Notes: generated by a model not told the origin, from the sequence alone. A stretch of DNA of 64,000 nucleotides from Solenopsis invicta (GCF_016802725.1 NC_052679.1:10636138-10700137); one strand, 5' to 3'. Counted from the stretch's first letter, positions 1-13,900 are shown. A program made the numbers and translations.

Positions 1-300
1 TATATAGCCAAATCTTAAGACAAGGGGTGGCGCGGGGGTTTGGTATCGGAGAGGGAGTCCCCGCCACTCGAAATCGGCAGCGACCGCCACTTCGCTCGCT
101 TCTCAAGCGCGTGCGCGCGGAGATACTCTGGACGCGCAGATGCCGGTTGTGGAAATATTTGTTGGCGCCGTGCGCCGGTTGTTTGGCTGTCCGGCGGGTG
201 TTCGGCCGGACAGCACGGAACGGTGGACGGTCCGAGGGGAGGAGCGGAAAAGCAGTTTGTTACAAAAGGATTACAATCTGGATGCCACAAGTAGATCTCC
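1..300. other. GC-rich unassigned segment
   Basis: The first 300 bases are clearly GC-richer than the surrounding AT-rich DNA, with several CpG-containing runs. Short overlapping open frames exist on both strands, but none gives a protein I recognise and none is bounded by convincing splice sites. From about 300 to 565 the sequence becomes low-complexity A/T with nothing recognisable. It could be the edge of a repeat or of a neighbouring gene; I cannot tell. Confidence 0.3.
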
Positions 301-635
301 AGTAATAAAGACCTTTTATTAATAATAAATAATAGTAATAGTATAAAATTTAGTAAAATTTACTTAATTTTAAATAAAATTTAGTAAAGATTTAACTAAT
401 TTTTTTTTAAATTACAGTACATTTTGCTAAATTATGCTAAATTTGACTAAAAGTAAAATTCTTTTAAGTTGTTCCACGATTACCATTATTTTAAAGATAA
501 ATTCTAAATTCTTTAACACAATTCTCTCCATATACAGAATATCTCAAAAGCAAATACAATACATATACAGGGTGTCCCAGAAAGCTTGGATCCCCTCTTA
601 AGAGCGGATTCTTTGGAACATTCTAAGAAAAAAAT

Positions 636-1462
636 CCTAATACAAAAATGTCAAGGGTATAATGGTTTTCAAATTATTCGCGATTAAAGTTTACGAATTA
701 CAAAGCTAACATTTCGTGCGCTCAGGCATGATGACATGACAAGTTACTACAAAGGCACTTCATGACATTAAGATTGTCATATAAATACGCAATAATATTT
801 ATATTAAGGAATTATTACTCTAGGAAACATATTTCTACATTACATATGCATAATTAACGTTTTCAACAAAATATCAATTCAATAACAAAATGTTTCGATA
901 GCCGTTGGATCAGCTGTCAAAATAAATTTATTACCATGTTTATATGATAAGAACTTTTATGGTAATATATCGATAATATTGATAATTTATGCAATGATAT
1001 AAAAAAGATTGAATATATAAAGTAGAATTCAGACATATCAAATTATATCTATTTGACATTAATGTGTTTACATCAAATTACTAATTTATATTTTTAATAG
1101 TTAATTTAATAAAATATTGAAATATCGATATATTACCATAAAGGTTCTTATCATATAAACATGGTTATAAATTTATTTTGACAGCCGATCCAACGGCCAT
1201 CGTAACATTTTGTTAATAATTAAGATTTTGTTGAAAACGTTAATTATGCATATGTAATGTACAAATATGTTTCCTACAATAATAATTTCTTATTATAAAT
1301 GTCACTGCGTATTTATATGACAATCTCAATGTCAAGAGGTACCTTTGTGGTACCATGTTATATCACCATATCTGAGCGCGCGAAATGTCAGCTCTGTAAT
1401 TCGTAAACTTTAATCGCAAATAATTTGAAAATCATTATACCCACATTTTTGTATTGCATTTT
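636..1462. mobile_element. Long palindromic MITE-like element
   Basis: The left arm (about 636-960) reappears as its reverse complement at about 1135-1462. For example CCGTTGGATC near 905 pairs with GATCCAACGG near 1188, and the stretch reading CATGTTTATATGATAAG near 937 pairs with its complement near 1145. The centre is pure A/T. There is no coding capacity. A CAGGGTGTCCCA terminus of the kind seen on other repeats here lies just outside, at 568. Probably a non-autonomous DNA transposon. Confidence 0.7.
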
Positions 1463-1962
1463 ACAAGAAAATGTTTCAGACAAAAGTTGTAAGATTTCGA
1501 AAAATCTATTTACTTGTTTTATCAGTTTTACCTTGGATGGTGTCGCCAAGGTCAAATCAAAATCACATTTACTTTTCTAAATGGAACGCCTTATTTTTGA
1601 TCCCAGAATCTAATAGCTAGTGTCAAGAGCTTTCCAAAACACTATAAATAAGTTTATTTTTGTTAAGTACTTTCCAAGTTATGACGCTTGAAAGTTACAG
1701 TACACTGTAGCTTTCAAGCCTTTCTTGTAATGTTTTGAAAAGCTCTTGACACCAGCTATTAGATTCTGAAATCAAAATTAAGGTGTTTCATTTAAAAAAG
1801 TTAATGTGATTTCAATGTGACTTTGACGACGTCACCCAAGGTCAAACTAATAATATTAGTAAATAGATCTTTGAAACCCTACAACTTTTATCTGAAACAC
1901 TTTTCTAAAATGCGTAGTTTTAGAGATATTTTACTATTCCGGTCCTTTTCCCCCTGTACATA
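1463..1962. mobile_element. Palindromic repeat, same family as 63250-63979
   Basis: The arms fold around a centre near 1700 that contains CAGTACACTGTAG. The arm words (TTTCAGACAAAAGTTGTA, a CTTGG..GTCGCCAAGG block, CTTTCCAAAACACTATAA) recur in the elements at 47560-48000 and 63250-63979, so this is a repeat family. The left end seems to have been replaced by the neighbouring palindrome. No coding capacity. Confidence 0.65.
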
Positions 1963-2103
1963 CAGGGTGTTCATTAATGGTTGTCCCCACGTTTTACCAT
2001 AGAAACACGCAATTGTTATTTCTAATATAATATGTTAGAAATACATATCCGTCGGTAAATCATGCTCTTGTGGTAAAAAATGGGTACAATCATTAATGAA
2101 CAC

Positions 2104-2107
<4 letters not shown>
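1963..2107. mobile_element. Short MITE with CAGGGTGTTCATTAATG ends
   Basis: A 145-bp element whose first bases (CAGGGTGTTCATTAATGG) are the reverse complement of its last (CATTAATGAACACCCTG). A second inner pairing is CCCACGTTTTACCA with TGGTAAAAAATGGG. It abuts a TG microsatellite on its right side. Confidence 0.75.
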
Positions 2108-2173
<66 letters not shown>

Positions 2174-2191
2174 CGTGTGTGTACACACACA
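2106..2191. repeat. (GT)n microsatellite
   Basis: About 57 bases of perfect GT dinucleotide are followed by a GC-interrupted tail (GCGCGCGTGTGCG) and a short ACACAC run. It begins exactly at the CACCCTG end of the preceding MITE and stops at the CAGAGTG end of the next one. Confidence 0.95.
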
Positions 2192-3686
2192 CAGAGTGAT
2201 TATTAATGACTGTTACAGCGTTTTACCCTGAAAGTATTCATAACAACAGAACTTGTAATATACTAAGCGCTCGTTAGATAACATCTGCTTCGGCAGGCAC
2301 GCGCGCACGCGGCCCAAACAGTGCTGAGTGATACGTATAGGCCCCTGATGAAAAATTTTTCTCAGATTACTTTTATATAATTTTTCAGAATATCTGTATA
2401 ATTTTATAGTTTTTCCAGATGTTTTCATAAGAATTGGATTACTTTTCATAAATACTTTAAATGTTTACATCTTTTCTCAAAATTTTTAAACGTGTTAACT
2501 ATCAAATATCCTAAGATTTCTATTATTTCTTGTTGTCATTGTATTTTAATATTATTTCTGAAGTTCTTTAAATTTAAAGTACTTTAGAAATAATATTAAA
2601 ATTCAGAGAATTACAAGTATTAAAAAGTTACAATAAAAATTATGTAGATATAAAATGTATTTAGTATAACAATTTACATACTACTTTTATTTATTAACCT
2701 GATTAATAAATAAAAGTAGTAATCTGAGTAATAAATGGAAAATATGGCGGAGTACGCACGGCTTTCTCTGAAAAAACTTTTATTATAATTTTCTATAAAA
2801 GTTCTCATAATTTCTCATGCCAACAATTTATAAGTAACTTTGTGAACTTATGTAAAAATTTTCTCAAATTTTCTCACATTTTTCACTAAAACATAAAATA
2901 TAAAGCTTCATAATATCACAATAAGATCAAAACGATCCTATGAGAAGATATGAAAAAATTTTAACATTTTCTAATATTTTTTCACACTTCTAAAAAAACA
3001 TAATATAAGAAATCACATAATTTCTCAGAATATTTGCATGTGAAATTCTTCAGATTTTCTAACACTTTCTTAAATCTTTTTCCAACAAAAAATAAAAAAT
3101 ATCATAACTTCTCAGAACGATTACATAATTATAAGAATTTTTCATATTTTTCCCGAAAACATCCCTGATAAAAATTTTTCTCGTAATCTTTATACAAATT
3201 GAAATTTTTCGGAAATAATTAGAATTACTTGGAAAGTGTACACTTTCTCTTTGAACTTTACATACGTGTGAATTCTGAAATGTTCTGTGATTTCTCATCC
3301 TACAATTTTTATAAAATACTTTTAACTATTTTACATTTTATCTGACATTATAGAACAAAAAATTCTAGAAATCTTAGAATACTTCATAGTTAACAATTTA
3401 AAAATTTTGAGAAAAAATGTAGACATTCAAAGCATTTATGAAAAGTAATCCAATTCTTATGAAAAAATCTGAAAAAACTATAAAATTATACAGATGTTCT
3501 GAAAAATTATATAAAAGTAATCTAAGAAAAATTTTTCAGCAGAGGCCTGTACGTATCACTCTGCACTGCTCGTGCCGCGCGCGCGCGTGCCGGCCAAAGC
3601 AGCTGACATCTAATGCGCGCTTAGTATATTACAAGTTCTGTCGGTATGAATGTTCTCAAGGTAAAACACTGTAAGTTATTAATAAT

Positions 3687-3692
<6 letters not shown>
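2192..3692. mobile_element. 1.5-kb palindromic element with about 320-bp inverted arms
   Basis: The arms at 2192-2520 and about 3365-3692 are reverse complements with some divergence. Both contain a GC-rich patch (GCACGCGCGCACGC on the left, GCGCGCGCGCGTGC on the right). Each arm keeps the same 78-residue open frame, but that follows from the duplication and it matches no protein I know. The centre is AT-rich. A further fragment of the end lies at 3734-3778. Confidence 0.75.

Positions 3693-3732
<40 letters not shown>
3692..3732. repeat. (AT)n microsatellite
   Basis: About 40 bases of AT dinucleotide sit directly at the right end of the 1.5-kb palindromic element. Confidence 0.95.
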
Positions 3733-3733
<1 letters not shown>

Positions 3734-3738
<5 letters not shown>

Positions 3739-3778
3739 TATTAATGACTGTTACAGTGTTTTACCCTAAGAACATTTA
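3734..3778. mobile_element. Fragment of the 2192-3692 element end
   Basis: The stretch containing TTAATGACTGTTACAGTG and TTTTACCCT repeats the terminal sequence of the palindromic element to its left, separated from it only by the AT microsatellite. It lies about 45 bases downstream of the splice donor of the last visible Claspin exon, hence inside a Claspin intron. Confidence 0.6.
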
Positions 3779-3821
3779 AAAAATTATAATATTCAACAAA
3801 ATCATGTACGTGTTCTCGTAC

Positions 3822-4954
3822 CTATATTCTTCCACTTGAATTTGCGTTCACGCCCTGTTCCATCAGTATGTAAATCGCCATCCTCGAATAACAACTCTTT
3901 AAGCAATCTGACTTCCCTCTTATCCTCATCCAGTATTTGTTTCATATGTATCTTTTCCAATTGATCCTTCACTTTGTGCTCGTCTATGTCTTCATCGTCA
4001 GCTTCTTCAAACTCCATTTTATCCAAATCCTTCTCGTCCTCATCGGCGGAATCCCAATCGCTTTCACTTAACTCCGCCTCTTCCTCCAAAAAACCAGCCG
4101 CAACTTTTTTTATATCCTTTTTTGGTACAACTACTACTTCATTCTCCTCGGAATCATAATCGACATATTCTTCTGCCTCTTCACCATCTAAATCATCTTC
4201 AGTTACGTCTTCTTCGTCAGAGAATTGAGAATTTTCCTCTTCCGAATCAGAGTTTAGTCTTTTGACCAGACGTTTTCTGGGTTTTTCAAACATATCTTCA
4301 TCCTCGTCACTCGACGAACAAATTCTTAATTTTAATTCCGAATGCACTTCGCTGATTTTGTTTATTTCCCCCGCATGGTTTGTAGAATTATTGGAATCTT
4401 CATCTAACACAATATCTTGAAATAGTTTATTGTTTATTTCGGTATTTTTTGATTGTTCAACGTTAACTAGTTTCGCGTTAGAATCTCCAGAACTTGAATG
4501 TAACTGCAATTCGGTGATATTGGATTGCGAGGATAAATCTAATTCAGTTTTCTGCGTGGATTCAAATTTTCCCGAACACAGTCTCATAAGATATTCATCA
4601 TCGATAGTCTCTCTAATATCATCGAATAGTTTCTTCTTTAAAATAGCTTTATTTCTAATATGACACACACGTTCAGAAGACTCGTCGCTTTGTGTATTTT
4701 CCATGGAAAGAAACCCATGTTTGTCAATTAAACGTGTTTTCTTTTCTGACGAATCTTTCTTACTGGAATCCAACGTGGTATTTAATACACTTAATTGCGT
4801 TATAGGAGAAACCAAATCCAGCATACTCGTCTTTGTCAACGGCGTCTTACATATCTGGCTTCTAGTAGCGACTTCCACGTCTTGTTGACAAACGAACGTG
4901 TTGCTTTCATTCTCACTCATTATCCAGTCATTATTTTCCAGGCTTTGGTAACAA
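3822..4954 (-). CDS. Claspin: Claspin exon 6 (CHK1-binding motif and conserved acidic/WKNI block)
   Basis: Acceptor TTAACTAG|T completes the phase-2 codon of exon 5. It encodes one LCSGKF motif; vertebrates carry three similar copies, in which the Ser or Thr before Gly is phosphorylated to bind CHK1. The exon ends in RERKFKWKNI at the donor ATAG|GTACGAG. The phase-1 G would make Asp with a following AT, matching the family's WKNID. Confidence 0.92.
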
Positions 4955-7900
4955 CTAGTTAAAAAGTTAAACAAAAAATTAACAAATTAATAAGTTTTAA
5001 CTTAATTTAGTTAATTTTAAATGCGTTAATTTTTAATTTTAACTAATTATTTTTAAACATTAATTTATTAACTTTTTTCTACGTTAACTTTTTTTTATCT
5101 ATATATATATATATATATGATAGTATAATACATCGGTACCATCCTCAACACATGTAGAACGAATGTTTACTTAGTGTAGGTGATTTACTATTGATACGAA
5201 TATTGGTTGACTTACAAGGAAAGTTAATTGATCATTTTGAAATAATGGTCTTATTAAAATTTAATAATTATTTCAATAATGATAAATTTTTTTAATAGAA
5301 TTATATTTTATTAATATATCATATATAAGGTTATATTTTACATTATATACGTAAAATCATATATGTATTTTTAATAATTTAATTATAAAATATAAAAATT
5401 GTAAAAGAATACATGTCTATATAAAAAACAATATTTCTTTTTTATTTCATACTAGCTTTACTCTGCCACGCGTTGCTGTGGCTCAGTCTGGTTAAATGGA
5501 AAAGTAAGAAAAGAGAAAGCGCACGTTTCGGTAATTTGGTATTCTGAACAATTACCCAAGTTTCTAATATGTTTAATTTCATAATGCTTATGGATATACA
5601 ATCTATTTTTATATAAAAAACACTCGTATTCGAATGCAACGTATTGTCAAAATTTCAAAGCATTTGTTAAAAAACTTTCGGAGATTTGAGATTCCGAATA
5701 TATAAACATTTACATTTTTATTTATATAGATTATGTAAACTTAAATCATAAATAAAACAAAAAATTTATTTGATAATTTATACTATAATAGTTTTGTTAT
5801 TTGCACAATAATGCAATTTTAAAAAATTACAATTTTCTAATTTTATATAATGATTTTCAAAATGAACTGTTATTTTAACTTAAGTTCATTTAATCTTAAC
5901 GTAACTTTAACTAAGTTAAATTTTTTATTCATATAACGTAAATTTATTTTATGTGCCATCAACTTTAACCTAATTTAATTTAAAAAATTTTTGAACTTAC
6001 CCAACTCTGTTATTTTCACAATGTGTTTCAGATGCATCTACATCTATTATCATATTTAATTGACTATCATTATCATCTTGTAAATCGCTTGGATTTATAA
6101 TATTCGAGTCGTCTTGAAACTCTTCTGTTGACCGTCTCATTTTTCTGTCATTTCTATTTTTGTAAATATTAGAGTTCTTACAAACTTCAAAATCAGATTC
6201 AATTTCGTTCTCTATATTTGCACCTAAATTTTCTTCGTTTTCTTTTTCTTCCTCATCATCACTATTATCTTCCTCTTCTTCATCGGTTTCTATCTCATTT
6301 ACATCTTCATCCATGTCTTCTTTTCTATATTTGAAACTTGTAGACCGTTTACTACGTTTCGCACAATCTGCATCATTCTCTTCTGCACTCGAATCTTCAT
6401 TGTCCGTAACTTCAGCTTCATCATCTGCAAATAGGCACCTACTCTTCTTCTTATCCTTAATGCAAATGTCGTTTTCCTCGGGTTCACTTTCTTCGCTGTC
6501 ACTTAACTCTAAACCCAATTCTGTTTCTTCCTGATCGTCTAAATCATAATCGCTTTCTTCTTCCTCATTCCAGTCATCTCTCTTTTGTGCTTGCAATTCT
6601 GTTTCTTTCTGTTTCCACTCTTTGTTACGCTTCAATGTCATCTGTAATTTCAGATCTTCCTTCAAACGCATTAATTTAGCTCCAGGCTTGTTCAATTCAG
6701 AATTATCAGCATTAACGGGCACCTTATACGGGAGCACTTCTTTAATCGGAAGAGGACCATTCGGCGTATTTTGTAAATGTATCACAGTTACTTCAGATTT
6801 ATTATCATTCTGTTTCTTCGAATTAGCATGTTTACAGAAAAATCTATCTAATAAGGTACTTACACCTTTTAAATCTTTTGCGTCTTCTGTTAGATCGATA
6901 ATCATACCTGGCGAACCTCTTAATGTAATTTTCGAGTCAGATATTGTTGGTAAGATTTTTCTATTTGATAAAATTTCGTCTTCAAATTTTGGGAGCGGCA
7001 AACCTAGTACATGACTTTCAGACTTTCCACATTCGTCTAATGGAGAATTATCTTGAATTTTTGATTGAGTATCGTTAATTGACAATACTTCATTTGTTTC
7101 GACACACTTATCTTCATTTTCATTTTTTCTATCGTCAGAATTCGAATATATAACATTATCACTTTGATATGTTTTAATTATTTCTTTATTATTTATGCTA
7201 TTAAAATGTGTTGCTTCTATAACTAGATTTTTATCTTTTTCATTAATTATCTCAGAATCAACTAAATGTATTTTTAATAATTGATTATCTGTCATAATTT
7301 TTAAGCTTTCCTCATTATTAATACAATCTTTCTTATTGAAAGAGGTTATAATAGTTTCAACTATTTCTTTAGTCACTTCTTGTTTATCGAGATTTACTTG
7401 AGAAGCGTCATTTAATCCATTTTCAAAACACGTATCAAATAATTTTCTTGATAAATTATTAAGTTTTGGAAGATTTTGCTTATATTCGTTTGTTATCTGG
7501 TGTAGCGATCCATCATCTGGAGAGCCGTTATTGTCTGTCGAGGAAGATAACTCGACAATTTGATGATCCGCTTTATACAAATGATCAAGATTTAAGTGAT
7601 CATTTTGTACAATTACTTTTTCGTTATCTTGTAAATCTAGATTGCTCGCTTCGATCTTTTTAGAATCTTGAATACATGTACGATGGATATCTATCAAAGA
7701 TGTTTTCTTCCTCTCATTTGTAATAAAAGAGTTTTCTGTATCTTTGTTAACACAGGACATAGATTGCTGCACACTGTCATCTTCTGAATCTGAGGATTTA
7801 TAAAAGAGTTCCGCTTCTTTTTCTTTTTCCGCGAGAACCTGACTGTTTAAAATCAGATTTACTTTATATTTTTCAAATAATTTTATGAAATCTATATAGA

Positions 7901-10900
7901 AGATTCGACAACCTTCTATATAGAAAAATCTATATAGAAGGTGGGAGAAAATTTAAGAAATGATTATAAATAATAAAATAAGATAAAAATCAAGAATGTA
8001 AAACTGCGATTAAGGCTTCTGACTCCTCAGTCAAGAACTCCGATAGCGACATAGTATCGCGAAAAAAATTAGAACTAATCGGCGTGAAACATGACATGTT
8101 GACGATGAAATTTTATCTTACATATCATTTCGTTATTATTGTGAAAATGTGACTTGTCTCATATTTATAACATTCGTAAAAATGGGCTGCAAAACCATTT
8201 TTTTTAGTCATGAATCAACACTTAAATTATTATAGAAACTGTTTATGGTACCATCTATGCAGGAAAAAATAATTATCTATCCACCAAGTTCAGAGAAAGT
8301 TATAAAAAATCTTTTTTTATTAATTGCTGAAGTAATTATGTTTTTTAAACTTTAATTTATTAAAATAAAATTAATCCCGCACTTATGTGCTCAAAAAAAA
8401 TTAGTAGTAATGTAAAGAGTATGAGATTTTGATTCGCATAATATACAGAGTGTCCGAAAATTCCCGGATCTATTAAATAATACTAGCCTGCAAAAATAGA
8501 CATTTTCTTGCAAATGTAATAAGACGACGTGATTTTTAGATTTTTGCGTGCTGAACGTGAATTTGTCGGAATTTGGCTATCACGTTACAAGTTTGAGAAA
8601 AATAATATGAAAAAGGTAAAAAATTTTGAAGGTCTTTTGAGTTGTAGCACCCGCAGCAAAATGTTTTTTTAAATTCCGTTCACGCTATGTGAAAATATAT
8701 TAACTTTTAGCTTTAAAATCTATTTTGTTTCTTCGTCGAAATCTTTCGTTTCCTTGATATAGTTAGAAGAAAAAATATTAGTTGTGCGCACATATCACTA
8801 ATATAATTACTCAGTACGATGTCTCTTCAATGAGTACGAAAAGTTATTTCGGAGATATTTTTGTATACTAAATATGAAAACAATAGAATTTGGCTATCAC
8901 ATCACAAAAACAATGGTGTCAAGCAAAACAAGAACAATTATGATGTGTTTGATACCATTGTTTTTTTTTTATGTGATAGCCAAATTCTATTAATGTTTTC
9001 ATATTTAGTATTCAAAAATACGTCCAAAATAACTATATAATAATTTTTTATCTCTTTTACCTTCTTATCATTTTTCTCAAAATTGTAACGTGATAGCCAA
9101 ATTCTGACAATGGATTCGAGTTCAGTACACAAAAATCTATAAAAATCACGTAATCTTGTTACATCCGCAATAAAATTGTCTATTTTTGCAAGCTAATATT
9201 ATTTAAGGAATCCAAGAATTTGTCGGACACGTTCTATATTACGTGAACCAAAATCTCATACTCTCTACATTTACTACTCACCTTTTTAAACACATAAATG
9301 CGCAATTAATTTTATTTTAATAGTATAAAGGTTAAAAAAAAACTCATGACTACTTCAGCAATCAATAATAAATCCTAATTTTTTATAACTTTCCCTAAAC
9401 CTGGTAGACAAATAATTATTTTTTTCTGCTTTTAAAGAGTCCCATAAACAGTTTCTAATAAATAACTTAAATGTCAATTCAAGATCAAAAATGACCTCGG
9501 TTTAATATCCTTTCTTTGAATTTTATACATAAAAGCATATCTTTCACTCCTTTCAACAGTTGTCTGTGTGTTTTCCTGTCTAAATAGGCTTCACTTTACG
9601 TGCTTTTTATGAATACTTATTGACTGTTAGGTGGAAGGATAGTCAAGGACTATTTTTATTTAAAACGATCTCATTATTGTTTTATCCAAATCTTTTTTTT
9701 TTATCCAAATATTTTTTTTCTCTTTATTTACAAATGCTACGGTTGAAACTTCAGTTAAAACATGTGTTTTCCTGCCTGGCTTTACTTTACAGGCCATTTA
9801 CAACTATTTAGTAATTGTCAGAGAAGAAAAAGATAATCGAAGCCCATTTTTAGAAGTATTTCAAAGCGATCTTATTATTCTGTTTTATCCATATTCTCTT
9901 TATTTATAAACACCACGGCTGAAACTTTTATTATTATTTTTCATTTATAACGGCACTTCAATATGACCACGCGAAGTCAGAAACCTTAAGACTATGCTTT
10001 TTAAATATAAATGTTTAAATATTTATGTAAAAAGTGTATAAAGTACATAAATATTTAGATGTTATGATTAAAAAATAAAATCTTAATCAAAATTTTTTGT
10101 TATTTGTTAATTTTGTAATTTTAAATATTTAAATATTTATGTGTCTAAAGAACATAAATATATAAATTTTATAATTAAAAAACAAAACTTTAATCGCAAT
10201 TTTATAAGTTATAAAATATTTTTATCTATTATATTTATCTATCTTATTTATATATTCAAACATTTACCTTACTATCGCAGAGGACATCTTGAGTTTCGCA
10301 GCTGTCGAAGGTGCTTTCGGAAGAGCAGTTAATATTTTTCTTCTATTCAAGAATTCTTGTAACGTACGCTGTTTCGGCCTGTGATATGGTAATGAAATTT
10401 CTGTCTCTCTTAATAAACGTTGGTTCTCGCTGTATATCTGACGCATTGCTTCATCTTTAGCATTTCTTATAGAACCCTATATTATAAAGTTAAAACATTT
10501 ACACACAAAAGATTTTATTCAAATCTAAAAATGTTATATTAATTGCCATAATATAGTAGCTACACATCAATATTGTCCAAAATTTATAATTGTAAACATT
10601 GACTCCATAATTGATATAAAAAGGGAAGCAATAATCATAAACGTCAATTTAATCCAGAATTGTAAATCTTGAACAGTATTATAGCTTGAAAAAATGTTCA
10701 TAAATTATGGGAAAAAACGATTTTCTTCTGTTTTTTTCTTTGCAGCTCTTTTCCTTTTTTTCTTTTAAAAGACAATGTCATCATAATTAAACACATCTTC
10801 AAGTCTTTTTAGAGTTAATATTTAGAGTTAATATTTTAGAGTTAATATTCTAGTATGATACTATGTAAAACATTATTATAATCTATTTTTAGGAAAAGAA

Positions 10901-13900
10901 CAGAAAAAACCTATTTTTCCTCGATTTTCTGGGAAAACAAGAACTGCTTTAAAAAACATTACTCCTACTATTAAATTTGTATAGTTTTTTTAATTATTTT
11001 TATATCATATTTTTTTTAAAGAAATTTAAAAATAAAATTATATGTACCTTTCTCTTCTTAACCAATTTTTTTTTAGTATCCTTACTTTCAGTCGTTTCTT
11101 CAGATGCGATTAAAGTGTTGTTTTCAGTTTCTTCATTTTGGTTTTCTTCTTCTGATTCAGAGTCTATTAAAGCCCGATAGCTTTCAGCCTGTAACAAAGA
11201 TAGTATATTTTAAACACTTATTAATCTTTTATATAAACCATATTATTAAATACTTCATATCTTTTATAATTCGTTCATTTTTAAGGATTAAATTTATATT
11301 ATATTACCTCTCATTTTATTGTAATTCAACAAAAACATAGAATATGTAAAGAAAATAGATGTCTATAAAATGGATATATTTATTTTAATGTATTCATTAA
11401 CTTATCACTTATAGTGTTCATAAAAAATAGAAATTTATTAGCAGTTATGGAAGCGACATTAAGGAAAGTTCATATTCCTGTTTCTATTATTGAAATTTTA
11501 TTTGTATAATAAACTTTAATTTAAAATTACCTTATAAATTACCTTATAATTTAAAATAACTTTATAAATAGAATTAAGGCTCTAATAACTGTTAACGATG
11601 GTTTAATAAAATATCAGTAAAAAAGATTTATTTTTATAAAAATCAATATTCCATAAATATGTTACCATAAAAACTATTCTTATTAATTGAAAATGTCCCA
11701 AAAAAATAAACTACTTTTGGTATATAAAGATAAAAATAAGATAAAATTGTCAAAAAATCTATACATTTAATAATATGGCTAATGATTATACATTTTAAAA
11801 TTTTAAAGTAACATGGTAATAACGTTTATATATACATAATAACGTTTCTTATAAACGTTATAAACAAAAGTTATATTTAAAGAGAAACAAATAATTGTAA
11901 AATTTTCAAAAAATACTACAACTTAAAGAGGTATGATCAATAAATCAAAATTAAATCTGTTTCAGAATTTTAGAACTCTTCGAGAACTATAGAATTCCAT
12001 AGTCAAAAACAATTTTTTTTCGACACTTGAGGTGCAAAAAAATTAAACAATTTTTTAAAAATATTTAATGACCAGAACTATTGTTTATACTTATAGAGAA
12101 CTCTAGAATTCTTCGAGAACTATAGAATTCCATAGTCGAAATTAATTTTTTCAAAACTTGAGGTGCCAAGTTGGCACCTCATATTATCATTTTTAATGTT
12201 ATTTCGGCGGAACTATTGTTATAAACTATCAGGAACTCTGGAACTATTGAGTATATTGAATATATTAAAATTCAAAATGTCAAATCTCAATTCGCACCCA
12301 TATACCATCAGTATGTGGTGAGATATACTATTTGTAAGTTAAATAAGTTCAATGATAGTTTAACATCAATTGACTGAAGATGGCCATAGTACAGTCAAAA
12401 CGTTCCATATAAAAAAAGTTCATTATTCTTCTTTGAATAAAACTTGTTATCGTTACACCTAATTTTTTTTTCGTCCATTGACCTTTCATATTTCAATGTT
12501 TTTTTAAACATCAAAACAATTCAAAGTTAATTATTACAATACTTTTTAAATATAATTTTACTTTAAAAACAATACTATAAAAGATGATTTAAAAAATTGT
12601 TATAAATATATTAAATAAAAACTAAATTACTATAAGGCTCCAAGTGTAAGCAATAAGATATAAGGTAAACATCAAAATGTCATAGATCATTGTCTGTATG
12701 TACAGTGTCTAACATTTTAATAACAAAATTAATAATATGTATAAATAGTATGTAAAATCTTATTAACAATTCACATATCAAAAGCATTTAATTAATTTTA
12801 TGTATTTGAAACCCTAATGATTTCATAGAAAATACATGTTAAAGTTTTAATAATTATGTTCGCAATAATATAAGTCAACTTATAACTTTTTCTGAGATCT
12901 GTATTGATCATACCTCATTAAAATAAAAATTCAACAATAAAGCTGTTCTTTTTATTTAAACTTTTGGCACAGATTCTCTTTCCTTTTTCTTTTCACGTTG
13001 GAGAGGAAAAACAGACTAAATAAAAAACAGCTAAAAAAACAGACTTAATAAAAATCATGTAACTTTTGTTCAAAATATTTAAAAAAAATCTCTTTATTTT
13101 TAAACAAATGTATGGTCTGTTACATCCTGTATGGTTACTTACAGTAGTGCTTATATTTTCATGAACCGTTTGAGGAAAATTATTATTCTTAGTTGTTTCC
13201 ATATCTTCTGTTTTATTTTGTTTTTCTTCCTCCGATTCAGAATCTATTAAAGTCTGATAACTTTTAGCCTAATAATAAAGATAATACATATTAAATATTC
13301 TGTATATCTTTTATATGTCATTGAAAAATTATAAAACAATAATGAATATTTGTATATATTATAGAAAAATATTAGTATCAAATAAAAACTAAAACAGTCA
13401 TAACAATCACTGTGTATAATAATCATTGTTATATGTATAAGCAAGATTATATTTCAATTTAAAATAACGAATAAGTTCGAGCCAGCAAAACAGCTAGGTT
13501 TGTTTGTTGAGCATAATTCTTAAAAGTATAAAAAAATTCTTCATTTTGTAGATAAAATATATAAGTACTAAATCATATTTAGTATAGTTCATATTACTAA
13601 AATTGTAATTTTTAACTTAAAATAATATTTAATAAGATTTTGTTTACATTAAAATAGTATTAGTTTAGTTATTCTTACATCTTGCAATTTGTGAATGAGA
13701 AAAATGTGTACAATGTAAAAAAAATTCTTAATATCTAAGAAAATTCTTTATTATGGTAAATAATATCTGTAGAACATTTTCATAATATTCCACAATTATT
13801 GAAATAATATACCATAAATATGATATAAAGCAAACATATAACATTCATACAATATTCCTATAATATTAAAACAAATATTATATTCTTGAAATATTTTAAT

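Noticed and set aside
15..305. Overlapping frames on both strands in the GC-rich first 300 bases
   Set aside because: No recognisable domain and no splice sites; reported only as an unassigned GC-rich segment.
2213..3674. Matching 78-aa open frames in both arms of the 2192-3692 palindrome
   Set aside because: They are similar because the arms are inverted copies. No start context, splice site or family match supports coding.
6299..7014. Open frames on the plus strand opposite Claspin exon 5, and a second minus-strand frame
   Set aside because: Shadows of the acidic coding sequence (Ser/Leu-rich antisense of GAA/GAT runs).
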